Source: Planctomycetales bacterium (GTDB taxonomy: Bacteria; Planctomycetota; Planctomycetia; Isosphaerales; Isosphaeraceae). Taken from it: a DNA stretch of 64,000 nt. The translations under genes and the position numbers were made by a program. Of the stretch, positions 37,142-46,545 are shown one piece after another (within the stretch, counting starts at the first letter, position 1; every line of letters starts with the position of its first letter). Under the pieces are notes generated by a model. That model saw only the letters and a list, made by a program, of their open reading frames with translations. It made no database searches and was not told the origin of the DNA. The stretch lies in NCBI GenBank assembly GCA_027449865.1, contig DAIDKV010000141.1, positions 1 to 64,000 of the forward strand, read 5' to 3'.

Positions 37142-37320
37142 TCGTCCGGCCTGATAAGTTGATCGTTCCCGACCCGTCCGCTGAGACACTGCGTATGAGG
37201 ACTGCGCCCGCCTCGCGTTGAACCTCGGTTTCGCCCTCTCCAAATATTTTTCTCGCGATTGAGACTCCCCGCGATCAAATTACGCCATGTAGGGAAACAC
37301 CTCATTCCGGAGGCCCACAC

Positions 37321-40300
37321 ATGGCGATTGCACCCGAGCGAGTCAAGGCGCTGTTTCTGGCGGCCATCGAGCGAGAGAACCCCGACGACCGCCGGGCGTT
37401 CCTCAACGCCGAGGTCGGCGACGATCCCGAGCTGCGCGCCCGTCTCGACGAGTTACTGGCCGCCCACGACCAGCCTCCCGCCGCGCTGGAGGAACCCCTG
37501 GCCGCCAAACTCGACGCCACCAGTGCCGTGGATGCAACCTCCGACCACGACGCCCCTTCCGCCACCGAGCCGCCTCCTCGCGAAGCCAGACAAGACCTTG
37601 TCGATACGGTCGTCGCCGGCCGCTACAGGATCCGGCAGGAGATCGGCGAGGGCGGCATGGGCACCGTCTACTTCGCCGAGCAACTCCACCCGGTCCGCCG
37701 TCGCGTGGCGTTGAAACTCATCAAACGAGGCATGGATTCAAAAAACGTCCTGGCTCGCTTCGAGCAGGAACGCCAGGCCCTCGCCTTGATGGAACACCCG
37801 AACATCGCCCGGGTCCTCGACGCCGGCACCACCGACGACGGCCGCCCGTTCTTCGTGATGGAGTTGGTCAAGGGCGTGCCGATCACCGACTACTGCGATG
37901 CCCGCCGCCTCGACATCCCGGCCCGGCTGGCGCTCTTCCGACAGGTCTGCCAGGCCGTGCAGCACGCCCATCAAAAAGGGATCATTCACCGCGACCTCAA
38001 GCCGTCGAACATCCTGGTCGAATCGCACGACGACCGGCCCGTCCCCAAGATCATCGACTTCGGTCTCGCGAAGGCGACCAGCGGGATGAAGCTGACCGAG
38101 CACTCGCTCTTCACGGCGTTCGGCGGTGTGGCCGGCACGCCGATGTACATGGCCCCCGAGCAGGCCAACTTCAACGCCCTGGACATCGACACCCGGGCCG
38201 ACATCTACGCATTGGGGGTGGTGCTTTATGAGCTTTTGACCGGCTCGACGCCGATCACCCGGGATTCGGTCCAGCGTGCGGCGCTCGACGAGATGCTGCG
38301 CGTCATCCGAGAGGTCGAGCCGCCGACGCCGTCGAGCCGGATCAGTACCTCGGAGACGCTGGCGTCGCTCGCGGCGACGCGTGGCGTCGAGCCGGGGCGA
38401 CTCTCGCGATTGATGCGGGGCGATCTGGATTGGGTCGTCATGAAGGCTCTGTCGAAGGAGCGGGAGCGTCGATACGCCTCGGCCGTCGGCCTGGCCGACG
38501 ACCTGGAACGCTTCCTGAACCACGAACCGGTCTCCGCCGGCCCGCCGACGGCGGCCTACCGCCTGAGGAAGTTCGTCCGTCGGAACCGGGTGCAGGTCTC
38601 GGCCGCGGCGCTTGTGCTGCTGGCGCTGGTGGTGGGTGTGATCGGAACCACTCTGGGCCTGCGCGAGGCGCGTCGGCAGGAACAGATCGCGATCCGCGAG
38701 GCAGCGGAGAAGGAGCAAGCACGCCTCGCCGAGGCCGAACAACGGCGGGCCGCTGAGGAGCAGCGGCATGCGGCCGAGAAGCGGCTGGCGCAGGTCTCCA
38801 AGATGAACGACATCCTCGGCTCGGTCTTCCGGGACCTCGACCCGAAGAACGCGGCGAAGGAAGGCAAGCCGCTGTCGGCAGTGCTGGGCGAGCGATTGGA
38901 CCGGGCAACGGCCGAGATCGAGGGAGAGGCGACCGGCGATCCGCTCACGGTGGCGAAGATGCAGATGACTCTGGGGAGATCGCAGGTGGGCCTGGGCTAC
39001 CCCGATCGGGCGATGGCGCTGTTCACGAAGGCCCGCGCCACCTTCACCGCCAGGCTGGGACCCGACCACCCCGATACGCTCGCGAGCATGCACAACCTCG
39101 CCATCAGCTATTCCGACGCCGGCCAGAGCGACCGGGCGCTGAAGCTCTGCGAGGAGACCCTGGCTCTGCGGAAGGCGAAGCTGGGACCCGACCACCCCGA
39201 TACGCTCAGGACTCAGAACAGCCTCGCCGCCAGCTACCTCGGAGCCTACCAGAAACAGCGGGCTTTGAAGCTCTTCGAGGAGTCCGTGGCGCTGCGGAAA
39301 ACGAAGCTGGGCCCCGACCACCCCGACACGCTCTTGAGCATGATGGACCTCGCCAGCGGCTATTATGCCACTGGCCAGTACAACCAGGCGCTGAAGCTCC
39401 GCGAGGAGACGCTGGCTTTGATAAAGGCGAAGCTGGGCCCTGACCACCTCAACACGCTCATGTGTATGAATGATCTCGCCACCAGCTATTCCGCCGCCGG
39501 CCAGAGAGACCGGGCTTTGAAGCTCCGCGAGGAGACGCTGGTTTTGATGAAGGCGAAGCTGGGCCCCGACCACCCCATGACGCTCAGCAGCATGAACAAC
39601 CTCGCCGGCAGCTATTACGTCACTGGCCAGAGAGACCGGGCTTTGAAGCTCCTCGAGGAGACGCTGGTTTTGAGGAAGACGAAGCTGGGCCCCGACCACC
39701 CCGACACGCTCAAGTGCATGAACAACCTCGCCGGCAGCTATTACGGCGCCGGCCAGTACGACCGGGCGCTGAAGCTCTACGAGGAGACTCTGGCTCTAAT
39801 GAAGAAGAAGCTGGGCCCCGAACACTTTATTACGCTCGATTGCATGCGCAGCCTCGCCAGCTCGAATGAGAAAGCCGGACGCACGCGCGAGGCGATCGCG
39901 CTGCTAGCGAAGTTGCCCGTGGTCAGGGCCGGCGACATGATCGCCGGGATGAAACTTGCGGCGTTAGAGGCATGGTTCGGACTCGCGACGGAGTTCGCCG
40001 CCGACAGGAAGAGGTTTCTGGCGGCTGCCAGGGATTCGGCCGATCCCCTGATGCTGGAACTCGCCGCCAAGGCGTGCAGCCTTCTTCCGTCTGCCGACGA
40101 GGCGGAACGCAAAGCAACCCTGGCCCTCGCCCGCAAGGGGGTGGAACTTGGCCACGGTGGGGGCTGGAAACTCATGACCCTCGGCATGACCGAATACCGG
40201 CATGACGATTTCGCTGCCGCCGAGAAGACACTGATCGAGGCCGCGAAGTCCGACCCGAACAACGCCTGGGTGGTCGGCACCTCGTCGTTCTTCCGCGCCA

Positions 40301-40533
40301 TGAGCCTCTTTCGACAGGGGAAGGTTGACGAGGCGAAGAAGTTGATGGCCCAGACCGTGGCATCGATGAAGCCGTTACCGGAGGATCCTCGGAATCCGCT
40401 CGTCGGCGTGGCCTACGCAGACGACCTGATCCTGTGGCTGGCCTGCAAGGAAGCGAAGGCCATGATCCCGTTCGAGGACAAATCGGCTGGTGGTCCGAAG
40501 ACAGCTCCGATGCCGGGAAGCTCGAAGCCATGA
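37321..40533 (+). CDS. Ser/Thr protein kinase with transmembrane helix and tetratricopeptide repeats
   Basis: The protein is 1070 aa; CCGGAGG precedes ATG 37321. The kinase domain (about 101-405) has the Gly-rich loop GEGGMGTVY (109-117), Lys K132 (VALKLIK), HRDLKPSN (D225), DFG (246-248) and APE (278-280), so it should be active. One membrane helix is at about 434-447 (AAALVLLALVVGVIG). A charged coiled-coil-like stretch and seven 42-residue TPR repeats of kinesin-light-chain type (LGPDHPDTLxxMxNLAxxY) follow, then a helical C-terminus. The kinase is probably cytoplasmic with an extracytoplasmic TPR sensor. Its stop overlaps the ECF sigma gene, so both are made together. Confidence 0.94.
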   Translation: MAIAPERVKALFLAAIERENPDDRRAFLNAEVGDDPELRARLDELLAAHDQPPAALEEPLAAKLDATSAVDATSDHDAPSATEPPPREARQDLVDTVVAGRYRIRQEIGEGGMGTVYFAEQLHPVRRRVALKLIKRGMDSKNVLARFEQERQALALMEHPNIARVLDAGTTDDGRPFFVMELVKGVPITDYCDARRLDIPARLALFRQVCQAVQHAHQKGIIHRDLKPSNILVESHDDRPVPKIIDFGLAKATSGMKLTEHSLFTAFGGVAGTPMYMAPEQANFNALDIDTRADIYALGVVLYELLTGSTPITRDSVQRAALDEMLRVIREVEPPTPSSRISTSETLASLAATRGVEPGRLSRLMRGDLDWVVMKALSKERERRYASAVGLADDLERFLNHEPVSAGPPTAAYRLRKFVRRNRVQVSAAALVLLALVVGVIGTTLGLREARRQEQIAIREAAEKEQARLAEAEQRRAAEEQRHAAEKRLAQVSKMNDILGSVFRDLDPKNAAKEGKPLSAVLGERLDRATAEIEGEATGDPLTVAKMQMTLGRSQVGLGYPDRAMALFTKARATFTARLGPDHPDTLASMHNLAISYSDAGQSDRALKLCEETLALRKAKLGPDHPDTLRTQNSLAASYLGAYQKQRALKLFEESVALRKTKLGPDHPDTLLSMMDLASGYYATGQYNQALKLREETLALIKAKLGPDHLNTLMCMNDLATSYSAAGQRDRALKLREETLVLMKAKLGPDHPMTLSSMNNLAGSYYVTGQRDRALKLLEETLVLRKTKLGPDHPDTLKCMNNLAGSYYGAGQYDRALKLYEETLALMKKKLGPEHFITLDCMRSLASSNEKAGRTREAIALLAKLPVVRAGDMIAGMKLAALEAWFGLATEFAADRKRFLAAARDSADPLMLELAAKACSLLPSADEAERKATLALARKGVELGHGGGWKLMTLGMTEYRHDDFAAAEKTLIEAAKSDPNNAWVVGTSSFFRAMSLFRQGKVDEAKKLMAQTVASMKPLPEDPRNPLVGVAYADDLILWLACKEAKAMIPFEDKSAGGPKTAPMPGSSKP
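39055..39936 (+). repeat. Seven 126-bp tandem repeats encoding the kinase TPR array
   Basis: The sequence CTGGGMCCCGACCACCCC-like marks each unit start at 39055, 39181, 39307, 39433, 39559, 39685 and 39811, exactly 126 bases apart. The units are very similar at DNA level, suggesting recent duplication or gene conversion; the last unit is divergent. Confidence 0.85.
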
Positions 40534-41036
40534 GCCAGGCCCCGGCCGACGGGGGCTTCTTCCCCATGGTTTACGACGAACTGAAGCGTCTGGCCGCCGC
40601 CCGGCTGAAGCACGAGCGCGACGGCCACTCGCTCGACGCCACCGCCCTGGTGCACGAGGCTTACCTTCGATTGGGCGCTGCGTCGTTCGCCGACCGCAGC
40701 GGCTTCTTCCGCGCCGCGGCGGTCGCGATGCAGCGGATTCTGGTCGACCACGCTCGAAGTCGCAAGGCCAGCAAACGAGGAGCGACGCGCACGATCGCCA
40801 TCGACGCCGAGTTTTCCGATGCGGACACCGATCCCGACCTGGTCCTCGACCTCGACGCGGCACTGGAGCGGTTGGGGCAAGAAGACCCGTCGTCGGCCGA
40901 GATCGCCCGCCATCGCCTCTTTGCCGGGCTCTCGATCGAGGAGTCGGCCGAGGTGCTGGGGATCTCGCGGGCGACCGCGTTCCGCGAGTGGGCGTATGCG
41001 CGATCGTGGCTGGCGACCGCGCTGGGATCGGTCTGA
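40530..41036 (+). CDS. ECF-type sigma factor (planctomycete ECF_sigma family)
   Basis: The protein is 168 aa. The PF07638-type region 2 has LKHERDGHSLDATALVHEAY followed by LRLG, and FRAAAVAMQRILVDHARSRK. The region 4 helix-turn-helix reads RLFAGLSIEESAEVLGISRA followed by TAFREWAYARSWL. Start ATG 40530 shares four bases (ATGA) with the kinase stop, which fixes the start over an in-frame 40434 extension inside the kinase gene. The tight coupling suggests that the sigma factor's activity depends on the kinase, a pairing known in planctomycetes; usually the sigma gene comes first. Confidence 0.9.
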   Translation: MSQAPADGGFFPMVYDELKRLAAARLKHERDGHSLDATALVHEAYLRLGAASFADRSGFFRAAAVAMQRILVDHARSRKASKRGATRTIAIDAEFSDADTDPDLVLDLDAALERLGQEDPSSAEIARHRLFAGLSIEESAEVLGISRATAFREWAYARSWLATALGSV

Positions 41037-41314
41037 TGATCGGGTCCAACCATCGCGATGGGTCGGCTTATTCGGGAGGGCGCGTCTCATGCGGGCCGTT
41101 TTCGATGACGGCTCTGGATCAGGCCGTCGATGCGTTTTTAATAGCCGTCTCGGTGGCCTTCTGCTGGCCCCGGCACAACCAGGAAGATACAATCCGCTTG
41201 CGTCATTCGACTGTCCACGACGAACGTTCCAGCGTGTCAGCCTCCCCTGCCCGCGTACCGCCATGGCATGCTCGGGACAAGTGGAAGATCGCCGGCCCAC
41301 GAGATGAGCCCACC

Positions 41315-42103
41315 ATGAGCGACCACGATCGGGAACTGGCCTCCGCCTTCGACGGCCAGGCGGCGAAGTTCGAGCGAGCGCCGGTTCAGAGCGACCCTGT
41401 GGCGCTGGCAAACCTGGTTCGAATCGCCGATTTCCCGGCCGGCGGGCTCATCCTTGACGCGGGATGCGGGCCGGGGCTGGTCGCCTCCGCATTGCTGGGG
41501 GCCGGGCTGAGGGTGGTAGGCGTGGATCTCTCACGCGAGATGATCGAGCGCGCCCGGTCTCGCTGTTCGTCATCGGGCGACCGGGCCCGGTTCGTCCTGG
41601 GGTCCGTCTACGACCACGAGGCCGAGGCGATCGGGCCGTTCGACGGAGCCATCTCCCGATATGTGCTGCACCACGTCGAGGAGCCCTCGGCGTTCATCGG
41701 GCGACAGGTGGCGCTGCTCCGACCGGGCGGGGTCCTCGTCGTCTGCGACCACCTGACCGATCCCGATCCGGATCGGGCCTCGCACCACCAGTGGATGGAA
41801 CGGGCGCGCGACCGGTCGCACACGGCGAGCCCGACCGGCGGGCAGATCGTCGACCTCTTCGCCGGCGTCGGACTGGTCGACATCACGCTCGTTGAGGATC
41901 TCTACGAACTCGACTTCGACGAGTGGTTCGATCGCGGAACGCCCGACCAGCCGAAAGAGGCCGTCCGCAAGGCCCTGCTCGACGGGCCCCGCGTCCGTGG
42001 CTTCTCGCCCACTCTCCGCGAGGATGGATCGATCCGGATCGAGGGCGTCCGGGCGATCGTTCGTGGCGTGAAGCCAGGCTTAGTTCCTGCTTCCGATCAA
42101 TAA
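41315..42103 (+). CDS. SAM-dependent class I methyltransferase
   Basis: The protein is 262 aa from ATG 41315 (GAGATGAG upstream). The Rossmann motif I is LILDAGCGPGLVASALLGAG. The acidic ribose-binding residue ends the next strand (RVVGVDLSREMIERA). The post-motif region is FDGAISRYVLHHVEEPSAF. It belongs to the UbiE/Methyltransf_11 type, which methylates small molecules; the substrate is unknown. It lies about 280 bases after the sigma gene and converges with rtcB, leaving one base between stops. Confidence 0.87.
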   Translation: MSDHDRELASAFDGQAAKFERAPVQSDPVALANLVRIADFPAGGLILDAGCGPGLVASALLGAGLRVVGVDLSREMIERARSRCSSSGDRARFVLGSVYDHEAEAIGPFDGAISRYVLHHVEEPSAFIGRQVALLRPGGVLVVCDHLTDPDPDRASHHQWMERARDRSHTASPTGGQIVDLFAGVGLVDITLVEDLYELDFDEWFDRGTPDQPKEAVRKALLDGPRVRGFSPTLREDGSIRIEGVRAIVRGVKPGLVPASDQ

Positions 42104-42104
42104 A

Positions 42105-43571
42105 TCAGCCCTTGATCACACCGACCGGTCGCAGGCGGGCGACCTTTTTCGAGATGCCAACGCGGTCGACCACGTCGACGACGTGATCGACGTCCTTGTA
42201 GGCGGCGGGTTGTTCCTCGGCGAGACCCTTGTGGCCCCGGGCGCGGGCGAGGATGCCCATCCCTTCGAGCTCCTTGTCGATCCGCCGGCCGGCGGCCAGC
42301 TTGACGGCGGCCGTCCGGCTCATCATCCGGCCCGCGCCGTGGCAGGTGGTCCCGAACGAGTGCTCCATGCTCCCGGGCTGGCCGACCAGCACCCAGCTTG
42401 CCGTTCCCATGCTCCCCGGGATGATCACCGGCTGGCCAATCGCGGCGTAGGCCGGTGGGATCTCGGGGTGGCCGGGCGGGAAGGCACGCGTGGCACCCTT
42501 GCGGTGGACGCAGACCTGCTTCGATTCACTCCCAACGCGGTGCTCCTCGAACTTGGCGATGTTGTGCGCGACGTCGTAGACGAGGTCGAGGCCGAGCTCG
42601 GTCCACGGCTTGCCGAAAATCCGCGCGAAGACCTCGCGCGCCTGGTGGGTCAGGAGCTGTCGGTTGCACCAGGCGTAGTTGGCCGCCGCGCGCATGGCGC
42701 CGAGGTACGCCTGGCCTTCGGGGCTTCGGACCGGGGCACAGGCGAGTTGCCAGTCTGGCAGGTCGATCCCGTACCGCTTCGGGGCGTTCTTGAACGTCTC
42801 GCGGAGGAAGTCCTCGCAGACCTGGTAGCCCAGGCCCCGCGAGCCGGAGTGGATCAGGACCGTGATCTGCCCCTCGTGAAGGCCCATCACCTCGGCGGCG
42901 GCATTGTCGTGGATGCGGTCGACGACCTGGACCTCCAGGAAGTGGTTGCCCGAGCCGAGGGTGCCGCACTGGTCGTAACCGCGCTGGATGGCGCGGTCGC
43001 TCACGCGGCCCGGATCGGCACCATCGAGCCGGCCGCCGGCCTCGGTGAAGTGCAGGTCGCGCTCGGTCCCCCATCCCTGGTTCACGACGTAGGCCGAGCC
43101 CTGCTCCATCAGCTTCGTGAGCTTCGGCTTGTCGAAGAGATACTGGCCGCTCTGGCCGACGCCCGTGGGGATGTCGCGGAAGAGCTGGTCGATCAGCGGG
43201 CGGATGCGGTCCTTCGCGTCGCTCCACTCCAAAGCGCTGCGAAGCAGGCGGACGCCGCAGTTGATGTCGTAGCCGACGCCGCCCGGCGAGATCACGCCGC
43301 CTTCCTCGGGGTCGGTCGCCGCGACGCCGCCGATGCAGAAGCCGTAGCCCCAGTGGATATCCGGCATCGCCAGACTCGCCGACTGGATGCCCGGCAGCGT
43401 CGCGACGTTCACCACCTGTTCGGGCCCCTGATCCTTCCGGATCTGCTCGATCAGGACATCGTCGGCGAAGATGAGCCCGTCGACCCGCATATCCGGCCGG
43501 TAGCTCTTCGGAATCCGCCACTGACACGGCCCGACCTTCTCCAGCGGACCGTTGTAACCTGAAGTGCCCAT
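42105..43571 (-). CDS. rtcB: RNA-splicing ligase RtcB family protein
   Basis: The protein is 488 aa, the family's usual size. It joins RNA 2',3'-cyclic phosphate or 3'-phosphate ends to 5'-OH ends using GTP and Mn2+. The metal-binding landmarks are GVGYDINCGVRLL, GTLGSGNHFLEV and HSGSRGLGYQV. The guanylylated His is in FGTTCHGAGRMMSR. The ribosome site GGAGGCGACA fixes ATG 43571. No archease or RtcA gene is nearby. It is probably an RNA repair enzyme. Confidence 0.95.
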   Translation of the reverse strand: MGTSGYNGPLEKVGPCQWRIPKSYRPDMRVDGLIFADDVLIEQIRKDQGPEQVVNVATLPGIQSASLAMPDIHWGYGFCIGGVAATDPEEGGVISPGGVGYDINCGVRLLRSALEWSDAKDRIRPLIDQLFRDIPTGVGQSGQYLFDKPKLTKLMEQGSAYVVNQGWGTERDLHFTEAGGRLDGADPGRVSDRAIQRGYDQCGTLGSGNHFLEVQVVDRIHDNAAAEVMGLHEGQITVLIHSGSRGLGYQVCEDFLRETFKNAPKRYGIDLPDWQLACAPVRSPEGQAYLGAMRAAANYAWCNRQLLTHQAREVFARIFGKPWTELGLDLVYDVAHNIAKFEEHRVGSESKQVCVHRKGATRAFPPGHPEIPPAYAAIGQPVIIPGSMGTASWVLVGQPGSMEHSFGTTCHGAGRMMSRTAAVKLAAGRRIDKELEGMGILARARGHKGLAEEQPAAYKDVDHVVDVVDRVGISKKVARLRPVGVIKG

Positions 43572-43606
43572 TGTCGCCTCCGAATCCGTCGCCCTTCGAT
43601 CCGTCC

Positions 43607-43612
43607 ATTATA
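43607..43612 (-). promoter_or_regulatory. Possible -10 box of rtcB
   Basis: TATAAT on the minus strand lies 36 bases before the rtcB start, in the 45-base gap after uvrA. No matching -35 box is visible. Confidence 0.3.
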
Positions 43613-43616
43613 CGGA

Positions 43617-46433
43617 CTATTGACGACGGATCGCCTCGACTGGTTCACGCAGCGCCCGCGCCAGGATCTCGCCCGTCGCCGTGGACATCGCGGCGATCTG
43701 CTCGGGCGTGCCCCGCGCGACGATCTGGCCGCCCTCCTCGCCGGCACCTGGGCCGAGCTCAATGATCCAGTCGGCGGCCATCATTAAATCGAGGCTGTGG
43801 GTCACGGCAATCAGCGAGTGGCCCCGCTCCACCAGTGCGCCGAGGACATCGATCAGCTTGAGAGCGTCGGCGGGGTGCAATCCGGCCGTCGGTTCGTCGA
43901 GGAGGAAGAGCGTGTGCGACGCCTTGCCGCCCTTTCGCAGGACCGACTGAGACCGACCGAGGAATCCGGCCAGTTTCAGGCGCTGGGCCTCGCCGCCCGA
44001 GAGTGTCGCCGAGGGCTGGCCGAGCCGGAGATAATCGAGACCCAGCTCCAGCAGCGGTCGCAGGCCCGCCTGAATTTTTGGCCGGTTCCGGAAGAAGCTG
44101 AACGCCTCGCGCGCGGTCAGATCGAGAACCTCGGCGATGTTCTTACCTCGGTATCGGATTTCGAGGACCTCGGGACGGTATCGCGTTCCCCGGCACTCCG
44201 GGCACTTGACCAGGACATCCGGAAGAAATTGCATATCGATCGAGAGATATCCGTCGCCCTGGCAGGTGTTGCAACGGCCTCCCTCGACGTTGAAGCTGAA
44301 CCGTCCGGCGTCGTAGTTCCGGAGCTTCGCGTCGTGGGTCGCGGCGAAGGTCCGGCGGATCTCGTCGAACGCCTTCAAATAGGTCACCGGGTTCGACCGT
44401 CCGGACCGGGAGAGTGGAGAGGCATCCAGGAATTCGACCGCCTCGATCCCCTCAACGCCCCGGATCTCCTGGAAGGGCGCGGCCGAGCCCGGCTCGTCGT
44501 GGATTGCCTGTCGAAGGGCAGGATAAAGAGTTTCCTCAAGGAGAGTGCTCTTTCCCGAACCGCTGACGCCCGTCACCACGCAGACAAGGCCCAGCGGGAA
44601 GGACGCATCGATCGATTTGAGGTTGTTCCCGCTCGCGCCGATCAGGTCGAGCCGTCGGCCGATGCCGGGGCGTCGGGAGGTGGGAAGTCTCGGACGGAGC
44701 CGGCCTGCGAGGTAGTCGGCCGTTGGCGAGGCGGTCGCGGTCGCGAGCGTCTCCGGCGGGCCGTTGTGAAGGACACGCCCCCCTGCCTCGCCAGCTCCCG
44801 GGCCGAGGTCGACGACGTGATCGGCGACGCGGATCAGGCTGGGGTCGTGCTCGACGGCGAGGATCGTGTTGCCCAGGTCGCGAAGCCCGCCGAGGACGCC
44901 AGCCAGACGGCCGATCTCGGCCGGGTGCAGGCCGCCGGAAGGCTCGTCGAGGACATAGAGCGTGTTGACCAGTCCGGAGCCGAGAGCACGAGTCAGGACG
45001 ACCCGCTGGAGTTCACCGCCCGAGAGGGTGCGGGCGGGACGGTCGAGCGTCAGGTAATCGAGACCGATCGCCGCGAGGTAGCGAAGGCGGTCCTCCACCT
45101 GCCGGGCCGGGCGGGCCGCGACCGGATGATCGCGGAGCCCTCCTATTTCGGCCAGGAATCTCCGGGTCTCGCGGACAGGCCGAGCGATCAGCTCGGCAAT
45201 GTTCCGGCCCGCGATCCGAACCGCCAGCGCCTCGGGACGGAGCCGGGCGCCCTGGCAGGTCGGGCACGGCCGGTAACTCTTCCATCGTGAAAGGAAAACG
45301 CGGATGTGCAGCTTGTACGTCTTCCGCTCCAGCTTGCGGAAGAAGCCGTCCAGCCCGACGAACCCCGTCCCGGGAACGCCCGACGCAATCCGGCCGACCG
45401 TCTCGGAATCGAGTTGCGCGAAGGGAACGTCCAACGGAATCGCCAGCTCGGCCCCAACGGCCAGCAATTCGTCGAGGTACGGGCGATACGCGGGCGTTGT
45501 CCACGGGGCGATCGCACCATCCCGGATCGTCTTCGAGGGGTCGGGGACGATCCGATCGAGGTCGGGCTCGGAGGTCCGGCCGAATCCCTCGCACGTCGGG
45601 CAGGCGCCCAGGCCGCGATTGAAGCGGAAGAGGTTCGGCTGGGGCTCGATGTGGTCGGTCCCGCATCGGGCGCATCGCCATCCGCGGACGAACGTCCAGG
45701 CGTCCTCGCCCGAGAGCAGACGGCAACGCCCCAGCCCCTTCGCGAAAGCCGATTCGATCGAGTCGAGCCGGCGCCCGGGTTCGTCTCGGCCCCGGATCAG
45801 GCGGTCGACGATCACGTCGAACGTCCCCGATGTCGGAAGTACCAGGCCGGGTTCGTCCAGCCGGAGGGTCTGGCCCGCGACCGCGATCCTTGTGAAGCCC
45901 TCGGCCTGGAGAGAGCGCGTCAGCGCCTCGTGATCGGTTCCGGGGAGGACGTCGATCGGGAAAGCGATCTCGTATCGGGCCCCGTCGGGGAGGGCGTCGA
46001 TCGCGGCGGAGACGTGGGCCGTTGTCGCGGGTTGGACATGCTCGCCGCAATTCCGGCAGATCACCACGCCGGCGCGAGAGAAGAGCAGAGCGAGCGCATC
46101 GTGGATCTCGGCGATCGTGCCGACGGTGCTCCGGCCCGAGTGCCGGCCGGATGTGCGTCCGACCGCGATGGCCGGGGGGATACCGTCGATCCGATCGCAG
46201 TCAGGGCGGTCAAGTTTTTCGAGGAACTGGCGGGCGTATGGAGAGAAGGTCTCGACGTACCGCCGCTGGCCCTCGGCGTAAATGGTGTCAAAAGCCAGCG
46301 AGCTCTTGCCCGCGCCGCTGACCCCGGTAACGGCGATCAGCCGGCCGAGGGGCAGGTCGAGGTCAAGGCCTTTCAGATTGTGAGTCCGGACGCCTCGGAG
46401 GCGAATGGCGCGCGGGGAGTGGGTCGGAGTCAT
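43617..46433 (-). CDS. uvrA: Excinuclease ABC subunit A (UvrA), compact form
   Basis: The protein is about 938 aa from ATG 46433. It scans DNA for bulky lesions with UvrB in nucleotide-excision repair. Both ATPase heads are intact: Walker A GVSGAGKSSLAFDTIYAEGQ and GVSGSGKSTLLEETLYPA; signatures LSGGELQRVVLTRALG and LSGGEAQRLKLAGFLG; Walker B LYVLDEPSGGLHP and LFLLDEPTAGLHP. Zinc fingers are CARCG...CPTC and CNTCQGDGY...CPEC. The second-head insert is shorter than in E. coli. The start is uncertain: the upstream M (46475) and this one both lack a strong ribosome site. The N-terminal end lies next to the inverted repeat at 46440. Confidence 0.92.
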   Translation of the reverse strand: MTPTHSPRAIRLRGVRTHNLKGLDLDLPLGRLIAVTGVSGAGKSSLAFDTIYAEGQRRYVETFSPYARQFLEKLDRPDCDRIDGIPPAIAVGRTSGRHSGRSTVGTIAEIHDALALLFSRAGVVICRNCGEHVQPATTAHVSAAIDALPDGARYEIAFPIDVLPGTDHEALTRSLQAEGFTRIAVAGQTLRLDEPGLVLPTSGTFDVIVDRLIRGRDEPGRRLDSIESAFAKGLGRCRLLSGEDAWTFVRGWRCARCGTDHIEPQPNLFRFNRGLGACPTCEGFGRTSEPDLDRIVPDPSKTIRDGAIAPWTTPAYRPYLDELLAVGAELAIPLDVPFAQLDSETVGRIASGVPGTGFVGLDGFFRKLERKTYKLHIRVFLSRWKSYRPCPTCQGARLRPEALAVRIAGRNIAELIARPVRETRRFLAEIGGLRDHPVAARPARQVEDRLRYLAAIGLDYLTLDRPARTLSGGELQRVVLTRALGSGLVNTLYVLDEPSGGLHPAEIGRLAGVLGGLRDLGNTILAVEHDPSLIRVADHVVDLGPGAGEAGGRVLHNGPPETLATATASPTADYLAGRLRPRLPTSRRPGIGRRLDLIGASGNNLKSIDASFPLGLVCVVTGVSGSGKSTLLEETLYPALRQAIHDEPGSAAPFQEIRGVEGIEAVEFLDASPLSRSGRSNPVTYLKAFDEIRRTFAATHDAKLRNYDAGRFSFNVEGGRCNTCQGDGYLSIDMQFLPDVLVKCPECRGTRYRPEVLEIRYRGKNIAEVLDLTAREAFSFFRNRPKIQAGLRPLLELGLDYLRLGQPSATLSGGEAQRLKLAGFLGRSQSVLRKGGKASHTLFLLDEPTAGLHPADALKLIDVLGALVERGHSLIAVTHSLDLMMAADWIIELGPGAGEEGGQIVARGTPEQIAAMSTATGEILARALREPVEAIRRQ

Positions 46434-46439
46434 GGAAGG

Positions 46440-46531
46440 AACCACAGAGACACGGAGACTCAGAGAACCAAACAAAGATCGGATTCGATCCGCGGTTTTC
46501 TTGCTCTGTGGCTCTGTGTCTCTGTGGTTTC
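46440..46531. repeat. Imperfect inverted repeat, copy 2 of a dispersed element
   Basis: The left arm AACCACAGAGACACGGAGAC (46440 onward) and the right arm ending TCTCTGTGGTTT (near 46530) are near-perfect reverse complements over about 25 bases and would make a long hairpin. The 16-mer CACGGAGACTCAGAGA is shared with 8661-8758. It lies between the secreted 46546-48402 gene and uvrA. Confidence 0.7.
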
Positions 46532-46545
46532 TGGACCGGAAGTCG

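Noticed and set aside
41037-41314. Open frame upstream of the methyltransferase (start 40490)
   Set aside because: It overlaps the kinase and sigma genes in another frame and has no protein-like pattern before MSDHDRELASAF; the gene start at 41315 is better.
43607-43612. Strong rtcB promoter
   Set aside because: Only a -10-like TATAAT is present; no -35 at the right distance, so it is kept as a low-confidence site only.
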